Shown here piece after piece: positions 1-7,243 of a stretch of 64,000 nt of DNA (position 1 is the first letter of the stretch; each line of letters starts with the position of its first letter). The stretch spans positions 112,590 through 176,589 of the forward strand of contig CBDBQB010000034.1 of assembly GCA_965209105.1 (NCBI GenBank), read 5' to 3'. The stretch is from JAAELZ01 sp965209105 (GTDB taxonomy: Bacteria > Pseudomonadota > Gammaproteobacteria > Arenicellales > Poriferihabitantaceae). Both the position numbers and the translations under genes were made by a program. Below the pieces are notes generated by a model. That model saw only the letters and a list, made by a program, of their open reading frames with translations, did no database searches and had not been told where the DNA came from.

Positions 1-786
1 ATACCGCCTTATGAAGAATATGTGGATGCGTTCAATAGTGCGGTATTGGAATTGTTCAAAGTCGCGCCGACGGTTAAAAGTGTTTCAAATCTAGTTGGCG
101 AAGACGATGAACTGCAGTTTGTAAAAATATTCCGAGAGTTAATGCGTTTACGTAATGTGTTGGCGTCATTTTCTGAATTTGATAATGATGATTTGTCGCT
201 AACGGCCCAGCAATTCGCTGATTATAAAAGCGCTTATCTTGATTTATACGATAAGGTTAAAAGCGATAACCAAACTGAGAAAGCTTCGATTCTAGAAGAC
301 GTTGATTTTGAATTAGAGTTAATTCATCGAGATGTCATTAACGTTAACTACATCCTCGTGTTGTTGGCAAACTTGTATGAGGCTGGTGATGCCGACGCCG
401 CAAAATTACGAAAATTAATCTTGGACACGGTTGGTGGCGAGCTTGAGCTAAGAAGTAAAAGAGAGCTCATTGCAAAATTTATAGACCAGAACTTACCGAA
501 TATTGACGACGCGAGTGAAATACCCGATAGCTTCGAGGCGTTTTGGGAACAGGAACGCCTTGCTGCGTTTGAGCAACTCTGCAAAGAGGAGCAATTAGAT
601 GCCGAGAAACTAGAAAAGGTAGTGGATCGATATGTTTACACTGGCAAGCAACCTTTACCTGACCCAGATATTGTTGACTTGATCAACCGACCATTGAAGT
701 TAATGGAGCGGGCGCCGACTAAACAACGAGTATTGGATAAAGTAGTGAATTATGTTGAAACGTATGTTTACGGCATAGCGGCTTAA
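1..786 (+). CDS. hsdR: Type I restriction enzyme R subunit, C-terminal fragment (5' end outside window)
   Basis: The reading frame is open from base 1 to the TAA at 784-786 and codes for 261 visible residues, so the gene begins upstream of the window. HsdR is the ATP-dependent translocating and cleaving subunit of type I restriction-modification complexes. What is visible is the helical C-terminal region that contacts the methylase core, recognisable by the stretches FRELMRLRNVLASFSEF, LTAQQFADYKSAYLDLYDKV and VNVNYILVLLANLY-like segments typical of HsdR tails. The helicase and nuclease motifs would lie to the left. A GTG at 22 is internal and not the true start. The gene lies next to a duplicated ssrA 3' end, which fits carriage on a tmRNA-integrated island. 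The family call rests on recalled sequence similarity. Confidence 0.75.
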   Translation: MPPYEEYVDAFNSAVLELFKVAPTVKSVSNLVGEDDELQFVKIFRELMRLRNVLASFSEFDNDDLSLTAQQFADYKSAYLDLYDKVKSDNQTEKASILEDVDFELELIHRDVINVNYILVLLANLYEAGDADAAKLRKLILDTVGGELELRSKRELIAKFIDQNLPNIDDASEIPDSFEAFWEQERLAAFEQLCKEEQLDAEKLEKVVDRYVYTGKQPLPDPDIVDLINRPLKLMERAPTKQRVLDKVVNYVETYVYGIAA

Positions 787-883
787 GCTTCTGCTAGTTG
801 AGTCACTTAAAAATGCAGGGATTGCACCTCATATTTAGGATGTCTCAGCGAACTTAGATCGGTGAAGGTGAACGAGGGGGCAC

Positions 884-912
884 AAAAAAACCGCCCTAAG
901 CTGGGTTTTTTT
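884..912. terminator. Possible bidirectional terminator after hsdR
   Basis: A run of seven A plus CC (884-892) faces GG plus seven T (904-912) across a short spacer. This gives a hairpin with an A-tract on one side and a T-tract on the other. It lies about 100 bases after the hsdR stop. The GC part of the stem is very short, so strength is doubtful. Confidence 0.4.
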
Positions 913-955
913 GCTGGAATTACTAGACGTTATTAGATGTCTATAAACCCCCTTT

Positions 956-972
956 TGGTGGAGATGGTGGGA
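956..972 (-). repeat. Direct repeat of the ssrA 3' end (candidate attachment site)
   Basis: TGGTGGAGATGGTGGGA here is identical to 1132-1148, the encoded CCA end and adjoining acceptor/T-arm bases of tmRNA. Tyrosine integrases often use the 3' end of ssrA and leave such a copy at the far end of the inserted DNA. The two copies are only 176 bases apart, so the DNA between them is not a full island; the copy more likely marks the edge of DNA lying to the left, which carries hsdR. Confidence 0.6.
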
Positions 973-1093
973 TTATTCCACGCTGTCCTGCGTGGACTTT
1001 CTTCGAAAGCGCCGTCGCTACGCTCCCGCGATAAAATTTGTTCCAGACAAATTTTTCGAACCCATACGCGACCTCTCAACCCAGCCACGCCAG

Positions 1094-1124
1094 ACAAAAA
1101 AAGGCCACCTTACGGCGGCCTTTT
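1094..1124 (-). terminator. Rho-independent terminator of ssrA
   Basis: Read on the minus strand, AAGGCCGCC and GGTGGCCTT form a 9-bp stem (one G-T pair) around a four-base loop, followed by a T-run (1094-1100). It begins ten bases after the tmRNA 3' end and is well placed to end the ssrA transcript. Confidence 0.85.
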
Positions 1125-1131
1125 CTTTGTA

Positions 1132-1492
1132 TGGTGGAGATGGTGGGAATCGAACCCACGTCCGTCAGCCCTACACTCATCGGCGACTACATGCTTAGTC
1201 TATGCCTTAATTTAACCGTTACCTACACCGATAGACTAGCGTGGTCACTGGCGAGCCTGACTGGTTTTAACTTACTGCGTACAGACGAACTAGGTAAGCG
1301 ATTTCGTATAAAGTGACCTCCAAAAACCAAGCCTACGACCGAGCCGGGAAGGAGGACTAGCATGCAATTAAGCTGCTAGTGCGTAGTTATCGTCGTTTGC
1401 AACTATAACAATTTACAGCTGGATTAACGAGGTGATCTGTTCCTCGACATGCTCCGATGGCTTCGCGACCAGCGTCAAAACCAGTCACCCCC
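1132..1492 (-). ncRNA. ssrA: Transfer-messenger RNA (tmRNA)
   Basis: tmRNA rescues stalled ribosomes: it is charged with alanine, enters the A site with SmpB, and supplies a short message that tags the nascent chain for degradation. On the minus strand the 5' end reads GGGGGTGACTGGTTTTGACG and the 3' end reads GGTTCGATTCCCACC...CTCCACCA. The first seven bases pair with the bases before the discriminator A and CCA to form the acceptor stem (G1-C, G2-C, G3-U, G4-C, G5-U, U6-A, G7-C). The tag frame lies at 1368-1400 and encodes ANDDNYALAA then TAA. The length of 361 nt is normal for one-piece tmRNA. smpB lies directly upstream on the same strand. Confidence 0.97.
1368..1400 (-). other. tmRNA proteolysis-tag reading frame (ANDDNYALAA)
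   Basis: Inside ssrA, GCA AAC GAC GAT AAC TAC GCA CTA GCA GCT TAA encodes the degradation tag, to which the charged alanine is added in front. The terminal LAA is the ClpXP/ClpAP recognition end. The same tag is known from pseudomonads and relatives, which supports the assignment of the organism. Confidence 0.93.
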
Positions 1493-1503
1493 GTGCAGCA
1501 TCT

Positions 1504-1531
1504 ATTATGGGTGTTGGCAAGCAAAAATCAA
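1504..1531 (-). promoter_or_regulatory. Sigma-70 type promoter of ssrA
   Basis: On the minus strand TTGATT (1526-1531) and CATAAT (1504-1509) are separated by 16 bases. The -10 element lies about 11 bases before the mature tmRNA 5' end, so the primary start would lie at or just before the processed end. Confidence 0.6.
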
Positions 1532-1617
1532 GCGGTATTTAGGCACCTACCTTTCGCCAAACTGCTATCGATAGTGGCTACCGTTTAAGGGATCGATTCG
1601 GACTCGCCTAGCCGCCG

Positions 1618-2100
1618 CTAGGAATGATTCATCTTCATCACGCGCCGCTTTTCTCTGTCCCACTCTCGGCGCTTAATGGTTTCGCGTTTATCGTACAATT
1701 TTTTACCCTTGCCCAAGGCGATTTTACATTTCACTTTGCCGCGCTTCCAAAATAGGGAAAGCGGCACCATTGCATAACCCTTGCGATCTACCGAGCCCGT
1801 TAGATGTAAGATTTCGTTCTTATTCAGCAATAACTTCCGATTGCGGATAGGGTCAGCCACCACGTGAGTGGAGGCTTGAGTCAGCGGAGAGATATGAGCG
1901 CCAAATAGAAAAAGCTCGCCATTTTGATTAATCACATAGGCTTCTTTGATTTGTGCGCGCCCTTCCCGCAGGCTTTTAACTTCCCAGCCCAATAACGACA
2001 AGCCTGCAACGAACTCTTCCATGATGAAGTAGTCATGCGTGGCCTTTTTATTCCGCGCAATCGTGCTGGAATTCGCCTTAGGTTTTTTCTTTTTCGCCAT
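1618..2100 (-). CDS. smpB: SsrA-binding protein SmpB
   Basis: This 160-residue protein binds the tRNA-like domain of tmRNA and fills the decoding centre of stalled ribosomes during trans-translation. The family signature is visible throughout: a lysine-rich start, ARNKKATHDYFI near residue 16, GWEVKSLREGRAQIKEAYV near 38, GKGKKLYDKRETIKRREWDRE near 130, and a basic C-terminal tail that forms the helix placed in the mRNA channel. Length is that of the family. It lies 125 bases upstream of ssrA on the same strand and diverges from ratA, the usual gammaproteobacterial arrangement. No strong Shine-Dalgarno is seen before the ATG. Confidence 0.97.
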   Translation of the reverse strand: MAKKKKPKANSSTIARNKKATHDYFIMEEFVAGLSLLGWEVKSLREGRAQIKEAYVINQNGELFLFGAHISPLTQASTHVVADPIRNRKLLLNKNEILHLTGSVDRKGYAMVPLSLFWKRGKVKCKIALGKGKKLYDKRETIKRREWDREKRRVMKMNHS

Positions 2101-2175
2101 GGGGTGGAGTATATTTCATACCTTTATAGCGTGACAGCTTGAATTTTCGAGTCGCGCGTTTAATATAAGAGTGAA

Positions 2176-2616
2176 ATGTACAACATCAATCGATCCGCGC
2201 TAGTGGCGCATTCAGACGAAAAAATGTTCGACCTCATCAATGATGTCGACAAGTACCAAGACTTTCTGCCTTGGTGCGGAGACTCCAAGGTGCTGGAAGA
2301 TTCCGAATCTGGCCGTGTGGCATCCGTCACCATCGTATTTAAAGGGGTCAATAAAACCTTTACAACCGATAACCAGCTCACCCCTCATAGCGAAATAAAG
2401 CTGGTAATGCTTGATGGACCTTTTAGTAGCCTACAAGGAAGATGGACGTTCAAAGCCCTAGACAAGAATGCCTGCAAGGTTAGCCTCGACCTCGACTTTG
2501 ATTTTTCCAATAAAATAGTCGGCGCGGTGATCGGGCCAGTTTTTAGAATTATTGCCAATTCTATGCTCGACTCCTTCGTGCAGCGAGCAGACGAACTGTA
2601 TTCTGAGCAGATATAA
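2176..2616 (+). CDS. ratA: RatA/Coq10-like START-domain protein
   Basis: This 146-residue protein has the single SRPBCC (START-like) fold of the RatA/COQ10 family. In E. coli RatA is reported to bind 50S subunits and block 70S association; its eukaryotic relative Coq10 carries ubiquinone. The start MYNINRSALVAHS, the FDLINDVDKYQDFLPWC segment and the C-terminal helix LDSFVQRADELY are diagnostic. AAGAG precedes the ATG. It diverges from smpB as in most Gammaproteobacteria. The usual partner ratB (RnfH family) is missing; an inverted-repeat element begins 15 bases after the stop. Whether this copy acts as a toxin or in quinone biology cannot be told from sequence. Confidence 0.93.
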   Translation: MYNINRSALVAHSDEKMFDLINDVDKYQDFLPWCGDSKVLEDSESGRVASVTIVFKGVNKTFTTDNQLTPHSEIKLVMLDGPFSSLQGRWTFKALDKNACKVSLDLDFDFSNKIVGAVIGPVFRIIANSMLDSFVQRADELYSEQI

Positions 2617-2631
2617 GCCACAGCCAGCACA

Positions 2632-2915
2632 TATTAACCCAGGTGGCAAATACCCTGCATTCAGCCACCGTGTACTTGTTCGTAGCAAGACACACAAACG
2701 CCGCTGTAGTCGTGCTCCAGCAAGCTTTGTGTAACGCAGTCTACGGGCAAGCACACGGCGGCCCATCGAGAATATCAATAAGTTGGGGGCTTCTGGTGTG
2801 TACTGGCTCGGCGTTGGGGCTCTTGGCAAGGGAACGACCATTGCCTGCACACCCCGCCTTGATCCAGCCCACACCAAAAGCCCTGAATGCAGGGTATTTG
2901 TCACCTGGGTTAATA
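2632..2915. mobile_element. MITE-like element with 33-bp terminal inverted repeats
   Basis: Bases 2632-2664 and 2883-2915 are inverted repeats with one mismatch; the arm starts TATTAACCCAGGTG and ends CCCTGCATTCAG. If the outermost TA is counted as a duplicated target dinucleotide, the element proper is 2634-2913, 280 bp, in the style of IS630/Tc1-related miniature elements. The interior codes for nothing convincing. It fills the ratA-sixA gap where ratB is commonly found. No transposase is present in the window, so movement would need one in trans. Confidence 0.65.
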
Positions 2916-2977
2916 CAACTATCTTAGTGCGTGAATCTTATGCTTTAATCAGCCTAAGCAATCTTTAGGAGTTCAAG

Positions 2978-3478
2978 ATGAAGCGATTAATCCTGATGCG
3001 CCACGCGAAATCTGATTGGAATCAAGGCGGCTTGACCGATTTTGAACGCCCGCTCAATAAGCGCGGGGTTCAAGACGCGAGCAAAATGGGCAAATGGATG
3101 TCAGAGAATCTTGAGCTACCTGAATTCATCCTTTGCTCTAGCGCCCGACGCGCAGAACAAACCCTACAGCTGTTATTGCTTGGCTTGCAATCTAATGATG
3201 CGGACACAAGCTCGATTGAACAGAAAAGCCTCGATGCCTTATATCTGGCGTCTTTATCAACACTTAAAGACCTTATTCAAGCCAACTTTCGAGACCACGA
3301 TTCGATAATGTTGATTGCCCATAATCCCGGTATGGACGGCATTCTCCTACACTATTGCCCCGATGCACCGCGCACTTCATCGGGCAAACTGATGAGCACA
3401 GCGAATATTGCGGAGATCGAGTTTGATGATTTGCTCAACCCCACGCTCCAAAGTCTAACTCGGCCGAAAGAACTATAG
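2978..3478 (+). CDS. sixA: Phosphohistidine phosphatase SixA
   Basis: This 166-residue protein belongs to the histidine phosphatase (phosphoglycerate-mutase-like) superfamily. SixA removes phosphate from phosphohistidine; in E. coli it acts on ArcB and on the nitrogen PTS. The RHG-type motif LMRHAKSDW at residues 6-14 supplies the catalytic histidine; FERPLNKRG follows; SSARRAEQT near 57 supplies the arginine; IAHNPGMDGIL near 112 carries the second histidine. AGGAG lies just before the ATG. The stop codon falls inside a 5-bp target duplication (ATAGA) of a downstream inserted element, so the extreme C-terminus abuts that insertion without being altered by it. Confidence 0.9.
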   Translation: MKRLILMRHAKSDWNQGGLTDFERPLNKRGVQDASKMGKWMSENLELPEFILCSSARRAEQTLQLLLLGLQSNDADTSSIEQKSLDALYLASLSTLKDLIQANFRDHDSIMLIAHNPGMDGILLHYCPDAPRTSSGKLMSTANIAEIEFDDLLNPTLQSLTRPKEL

Positions 3479-3479
3479 A

Positions 3480-3618
3480 GAGACCCCAGCATAACTACTG
3501 CGCTTGAAAATACGTCGTTAAAAGCTCGCTCAAAATGCTCATTTATACCTATAAACTGCGCTTTTTCGCTCACTTTTGCCTAGTCTTTTCTGCGCTCGCT
3601 ACGTTATGCTGAGGTCTC
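3480..3618. mobile_element. 139-bp MITE-like element with 5-bp target-site duplication
   Basis: Bases 3480-3495 (GAGACCCCAGCATAAC) and 3603-3618 are 16-bp inverted repeats with one mismatch. The element is flanked on both sides by ATAGA (3475-3479 and 3619-3623), a 5-bp direct repeat as made by transposition. The left ATAGA contains the sixA stop codon. A minus-strand frame runs through it but codes for no known protein. The source family is unknown to me. Confidence 0.7.
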
Positions 3619-3648
3619 ATAGATATAGATAAGCTGTTGGGCCAATTG

Positions 3649-4563
3649 ATGCGACCCATGATTCGTCAAAACATCGGCATGTTGTGCGCGATAGGCGCTG
3701 CTTTACTGTTTTCGCTCAAACCCATATTGGTAAAATTAATTTACGCCTACGATTTAGGTACTTTGACCGTTTTGGCGTGGCGCATGTTGATTTCAATTCC
3801 CATTTATATTGGAATTGGCATGGTGATTTTAAAAAGGCGCTCGATAAACGCCCCTGCCGCGCCTTTTGAGAGAAGATTGATCGTTAAGAGCATGGCCGTG
3901 GGATTGCTGGGTTATTACTTGGCTTCTGTGCTCGACCTCCAAGGCTTGCAAACCATTACAACGCAGCTCGAACGACTGATCCTTTACAGCTTTCCGACCT
4001 GGGTCGCGATACTGTCTTGGCTGATTTTGAAAACACCCCTTAACAAGCGCGTATTGCTTGCTTTATCGCTGTCATATTTGGGTATCGCCGTCATCTTTGT
4101 GAGTGATTGGCAGCAGTTAGGCCAAGGCATTTGGGTCGGCTCCGCTTGGGTCTTGCTCTCCGCCCTGGTCTTTGCTTTATACGTGGTTTTTAGTAAACCC
4201 TTGATTGATCAACTCGGCGCAAATGAATTTACCGTCGTTGCCATGCTAAGCAGCAGCACTATCGCACTATTGCATTTCTTTGCCATCGAGCGGGTCGATA
4301 GTCTCATAGTGCCATTGCCCGCGTTTTATTTACTTATATTGATGGCGCTGTTTACCACCGTATTCCCTACCTTTTTACTCGCCGCCGCAATTGCTCGAAT
4401 CGGCCCCACTAGAACCGCCATCGGTGGTACATTCGGCCCCGTCATGACTTCTATTTTTGCCGTCATATTGCTGGATGAATATTTCGGTTGGCCTCAGGTG
4501 TTCGGCTTAATCTTTGTGATTTCAGCGATTAGCCTGCTTCAATTTAGGCGCCGAACAACTTGA
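3649..4563 (+). CDS. EamA/DMT-family inner-membrane transporter
   Basis: This protein of about 304 residues is strongly hydrophobic, with about ten predicted membrane segments arranged as two repeated EamA halves, typical of the drug/metabolite transporter superfamily. Such proteins export metabolites or amino acids; the substrate cannot be read from sequence. Features are the first-helix pattern ALLFSLKPILVKLIY and a conserved C-terminal half ending FGPVMTSIFAVILLDE, common in EamA domains. A TTG at 3637 lies in frame, but the ATG at 3649 (or 3658) is more likely; no clear Shine-Dalgarno decides. It starts just after the 139-bp inserted element, which may have changed its promoter, and converges on the patatin gene with a 10-base gap. 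Confidence 0.85.
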   Translation: MRPMIRQNIGMLCAIGAALLFSLKPILVKLIYAYDLGTLTVLAWRMLISIPIYIGIGMVILKRRSINAPAAPFERRLIVKSMAVGLLGYYLASVLDLQGLQTITTQLERLILYSFPTWVAILSWLILKTPLNKRVLLALSLSYLGIAVIFVSDWQQLGQGIWVGSAWVLLSALVFALYVVFSKPLIDQLGANEFTVVAMLSSSTIALLHFFAIERVDSLIVPLPAFYLLILMALFTTVFPTFLLAAAIARIGPTRTAIGGTFGPVMTSIFAVILLDEYFGWPQVFGLIFVISAISLLQFRRRTT

Positions 4564-4573
4564 GTAACTCAGG

Positions 4574-6001
4574 TCAACCCGACCACAGACAATCTGTTCC
4601 GTGCCCCATCTCATTCACATTGGGCATAGGCTTTCCCGTGATTAGTTGCGCGATTTTTTGTAAGCAAACGTTGTCACGGTGAAACAAATGATCAACCGCT
4701 TGATCGATTGATGCTTGACCCAATTCGCTGATATTTAGAGAAGTGCTAATATTATTTAGAGACTCCCTCAAGAAAGAGTTTTGTCGTTCATTGCGCAGCA
4801 CACCTTCATCGATACTTTGAAAAGTCGCGTGATAAAACTCAACGTGTTTGCGCTTGCCAAACTCAGGGAAAAAATCATTCTTCATGGAGTAATCTCGCAT
4901 TTCCTGAATAACTTCATCGCGATTTCGATCCATCAAAGAATTCACGCTGTCCATAAAATTTGAGTCAATGATGTAATCGGTCAGTCCGCGTGGATTGGGT
5001 GTATCGCTACTCACCCCAGATGGCGGCGTATACGCATCAATCAGGATCACAGCCACCCGATCGTAGTCTTTATCATTCTCCCGGATAAATTTGACTGCAG
5101 AACTCAATCCAAGGTTATCAAAACTACCGCCGTCGATAATATGCAGATAAGCCTCATCTTTGTTGTCAACATCTACTATGCAAGGCTTTGCTTTTTTATG
5201 CGGAAAAGCATAATTTTTCATGGTCATCGAGTTAAACGCCGCTGGAAAGGATGCCGACCCCATCACTGCCCGCGCAAGCTCGTATTCATTGATATCTGAG
5301 CACAACTTTTGCCTGAAATCTTGATCTGTAAATGAAAATCCTTTCGCGAAATCTTTGCCAGAACTGGTGGTGGCATTAAGGATTAGATTTGGCCGTGTTG
5401 GGTTGATCTCAGCCATGGTGAAATCATGCCCTCGACTGGTCTCATATAGATTGTCCGCAAAAGTCTCCGCCATAATATCGGTTCGATCATAGGCGGTGAG
5501 CCAATAGCGCAATATATTGTGCGGTAAAAACCAGCTGCCGAACCACCGCAGCGCAAAGTTTTTCGCCATCGCTTGTTTAACAGACTCAGTTTCCCAAACG
5601 GGTCGATTACCTGTTGGGGTTTCGAAATTTTCGTCCTGTTCGCTATCTGCCGACACGGCATAATACGACGCGGCCATCGAGCCACCCGAAATCGAAGAAA
5701 TCGCATCGACCTCAGACAGCAAATCGATATCAAAATCTTCGAACACCGATTGCAGTTTCAGCATCGCCGATGCAGACCAATACGCCGCGCGACTTCCGCC
5801 GCCGGACAAGGCTAGAACGAATAGCGTTTGCCCGCCCGATCGTTGCTGCCATGCCCCTCGATCCTTGTCCAATTCAAAGCTTGCTTTGGTTTGCTGATTT
5901 TTATCTTCTGACTCAAGCTGTTTATTGGTAAAGGCCAAAGTATTACAGCCTTGCAGAAAGCCTATCAGAGCGATTAAAGCGAAATATTTTATGAAATTCA
6001 T
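4574..6001 (-). CDS. Patatin-like phospholipase lipoprotein
   Basis: This 475-residue protein starts with a lipoprotein signal peptide whose lipobox is LQGC (cysteine near residue 19), so it is probably anchored in the outer or inner membrane facing the periplasm. The patatin fold is shown by the oxyanion motif LSGGGSRAAYWS near residue 66, the nucleophile region AISSISGGSMAAS near 103 and the DGG motif IIDGGSFDNLGL near 290, which supplies the catalytic aspartate of the Ser-Asp dyad. Predicted activity is lipid acyl hydrolysis. A strong AAGGAGG lies six to seven bases before the ATG. A second lipoprotein with a PLA2-like motif lies 68 bases upstream on the same strand, so the two may be expressed together. 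Confidence 0.85.
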   Translation of the reverse strand: MNFIKYFALIALIGFLQGCNTLAFTNKQLESEDKNQQTKASFELDKDRGAWQQRSGGQTLFVLALSGGGSRAAYWSASAMLKLQSVFEDFDIDLLSEVDAISSISGGSMAASYYAVSADSEQDENFETPTGNRPVWETESVKQAMAKNFALRWFGSWFLPHNILRYWLTAYDRTDIMAETFADNLYETSRGHDFTMAEINPTRPNLILNATTSSGKDFAKGFSFTDQDFRQKLCSDINEYELARAVMGSASFPAAFNSMTMKNYAFPHKKAKPCIVDVDNKDEAYLHIIDGGSFDNLGLSSAVKFIRENDKDYDRVAVILIDAYTPPSGVSSDTPNPRGLTDYIIDSNFMDSVNSLMDRNRDEVIQEMRDYSMKNDFFPEFGKRKHVEFYHATFQSIDEGVLRNERQNSFLRESLNNISTSLNISELGQASIDQAVDHLFHRDNVCLQKIAQLITGKPMPNVNEMGHGTDCLWSG

Positions 6002-6069
6002 CCTGTTCCTCCTTAACTATCCCAAAGTCTAATTATGATAGGTGAATCCTACGCCATTTCTTAGCAAAA

Positions 6070-6510
6070 TCAAAGCGCGCTTTTTTTATCAATCTCAAGC
6101 TGTTCTGCCGGCGTAATCGCTTTGTAGCCTCGATAATACGGCCAGCCGAAACCCCAACGAAAGCGACTCGGATACCAAGGCGCACCGCCTATTCTCACGC
6201 CTAACCACATTGAATTTGCCAAGGCTTTTCCACCCCCTGATTCAATCACACATTGTTTGAATTGCTCATCCGATAAAGCCCTTGCGGAAGCCACGCCGCC
6301 AGCCCAATAAGCTCGATCATGCGACACACAGCACGCTGCCCATTTTTTGGGCGTCCCAGGCGTTCCTTCGAAAAAATAGCTACACTCGTCGCTTACAAAT
6401 GGCCGTAGATCCGTTGCTAAGATACGCTCCGGTGTCGTGCAAGCACTTAGTAAAATACTTATACCACCCAGTAACAGTCGGTAAATTGGTTCTAGCTTGA
6501 GCTTGGTCAT
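6070..6510 (-). CDS. Small lipoprotein with phospholipase A2-like CCxxHD motif
   Basis: This is a 146-residue protein with a lipoprotein signal peptide (lipobox LSAC, cysteine near 24). The mature part begins with an acidic, cysteine-containing stretch (SDECSYF) and then CCVSHDRAYWAGG near residues 60-72, which matches the CCxxHDxxY pattern around the catalytic histidine of phospholipase A2 folds. A further cysteine follows in FKQCVIE. The C-terminal part is rich in Trp, Tyr and Gly. The calcium loop of classical PLA2 is not obvious, so enzyme activity is an inference. The location just upstream of a patatin-like lipase is suggestive. Otherwise it would be called a hypothetical lipoprotein. 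Confidence 0.7.
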   Translation of the reverse strand: MTKLKLEPIYRLLLGGISILLSACTTPERILATDLRPFVSDECSYFFEGTPGTPKKWAACCVSHDRAYWAGGVASARALSDEQFKQCVIESGGGKALANSMWLGVRIGGAPWYPSRFRWGFGWPYYRGYKAITPAEQLEIDKKSAL

Positions 6511-6649
6511 TGATATTTTTGCTTATAATTCATAGGCATGTGTATATTATGGGGCAGTTCTATTGAAAAAGAAAACACCTCGGCATCGCTATTAAATAAT
6601 GCGCGACCTCGCTACAATACCCCGCTTAACAGCCAACGATCAACAAGCC

Positions 6650-7243
6650 GTGTCAACCAGAACCGCTCGCGTAGAACGTAACACCAACGAAACCCAAATT
6701 TCTATTGAGATTAATCTCGATGGAACTGGCCAAGCTAAGTTTGAAACAGGTGTGCCCTTTTTAGATCACATGCTGGATCAAATTGCGCGACATGGTCTGA
6801 TGGATTTGGACGTTAAAGCCAAGGGCGATTTAGAAATCGACGCCCATCACACGGTTGAAGATATCGGCATCACATTGGGCCAAGCTATCAGCCAAGCCAT
6901 CGGCGATAAAAAGGGTATCGTTCGATACGGCCACGCCTATGTACCTTTGGACGAGGCATTAAGCCGAGTCGTCATTGATTTTTCTGGACGCCCCCAACTG
7001 GTCGAAGATGTCAAATATACCGGCAAAAATATCGGTAGCTTTGAAACTGAACTGGTGCACGAATTCTTTCAAGGATTTTGTAATCACGCCTTGGTGACCC
7101 TGCATATTGATAATTTGCGCGGGCACAACTCGCATCATATTGTCGAAACAATATTCAAAGCCTTCGGTCGTGCGCTGCGCATGGCGATTGCAATCGATCC
7201 ACGTGCTTCTGGCGTTATTCCGTCGACCAAAGGATCCTTGTAA
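6650..7243 (+). CDS. hisB: Imidazoleglycerol-phosphate dehydratase
   Basis: HisB dehydrates imidazole-glycerol phosphate to imidazole-acetol phosphate in histidine synthesis. This is the monofunctional form without the N-terminal phosphatase domain of enteric HisB. The two manganese-binding histidine clusters are present: DAHHTVEDIG and RGHNSHHIVE, with GVPFLDHMLDQIARHG near the start. The GTG at 6650 gives 198 residues, the usual size, beginning VSTRTARVERNTNETQ. An ATG at 6599 lies in frame and would add 17 residues unlike the family; TACAAT at 6613-6618 could be a -10 element, which would put the transcript start inside that extension. hisH begins on the base after the stop codon. Confidence 0.95.
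   Translation: MSTRTARVERNTNETQISIEINLDGTGQAKFETGVPFLDHMLDQIARHGLMDLDVKAKGDLEIDAHHTVEDIGITLGQAISQAIGDKKGIVRYGHAYVPLDEALSRVVIDFSGRPQLVEDVKYTGKNIGSFETELVHEFFQGFCNHALVTLHIDNLRGHNSHHIVETIFKAFGRALRMAIAIDPRASGVIPSTKGSL

Larger units (their letters stand above)
787..1131. other. Gene-free spacer between hsdR and ssrA
   Basis: No convincing gene is seen here. The spacer holds a possible hsdR terminator, a partial copy of the ssrA 3' end (956-972), two short perfect hairpins (977-996 with a 7-bp stem; 1034-1054 with an 8-bp stem) and the ssrA terminator near 1094-1124. Frames that run through it continue into the tmRNA gene and are not proteins. Confidence 0.7.

Noticed and set aside
937..1316. Open frames across the ssrA region on the plus strand
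   Set aside because: They run antisense through the tmRNA gene and its terminator; the RNA is clear and no protein family is seen.
2385..2968. Several frames across the 280-bp inverted-repeat element
   Set aside because: They overlap ratA or the element, have no protein-family match and no ribosome site.
3352..3573. Minus-strand frame through the end of sixA and the 139-bp element
   Set aside because: It is antisense to sixA and mostly element sequence; no support as a gene.
6599..6649. ATG start for hisB with 17 extra residues
   Set aside because: The extension does not resemble HisB and contains a TACAAT -10-like element; the GTG at 6650 gives the family length.
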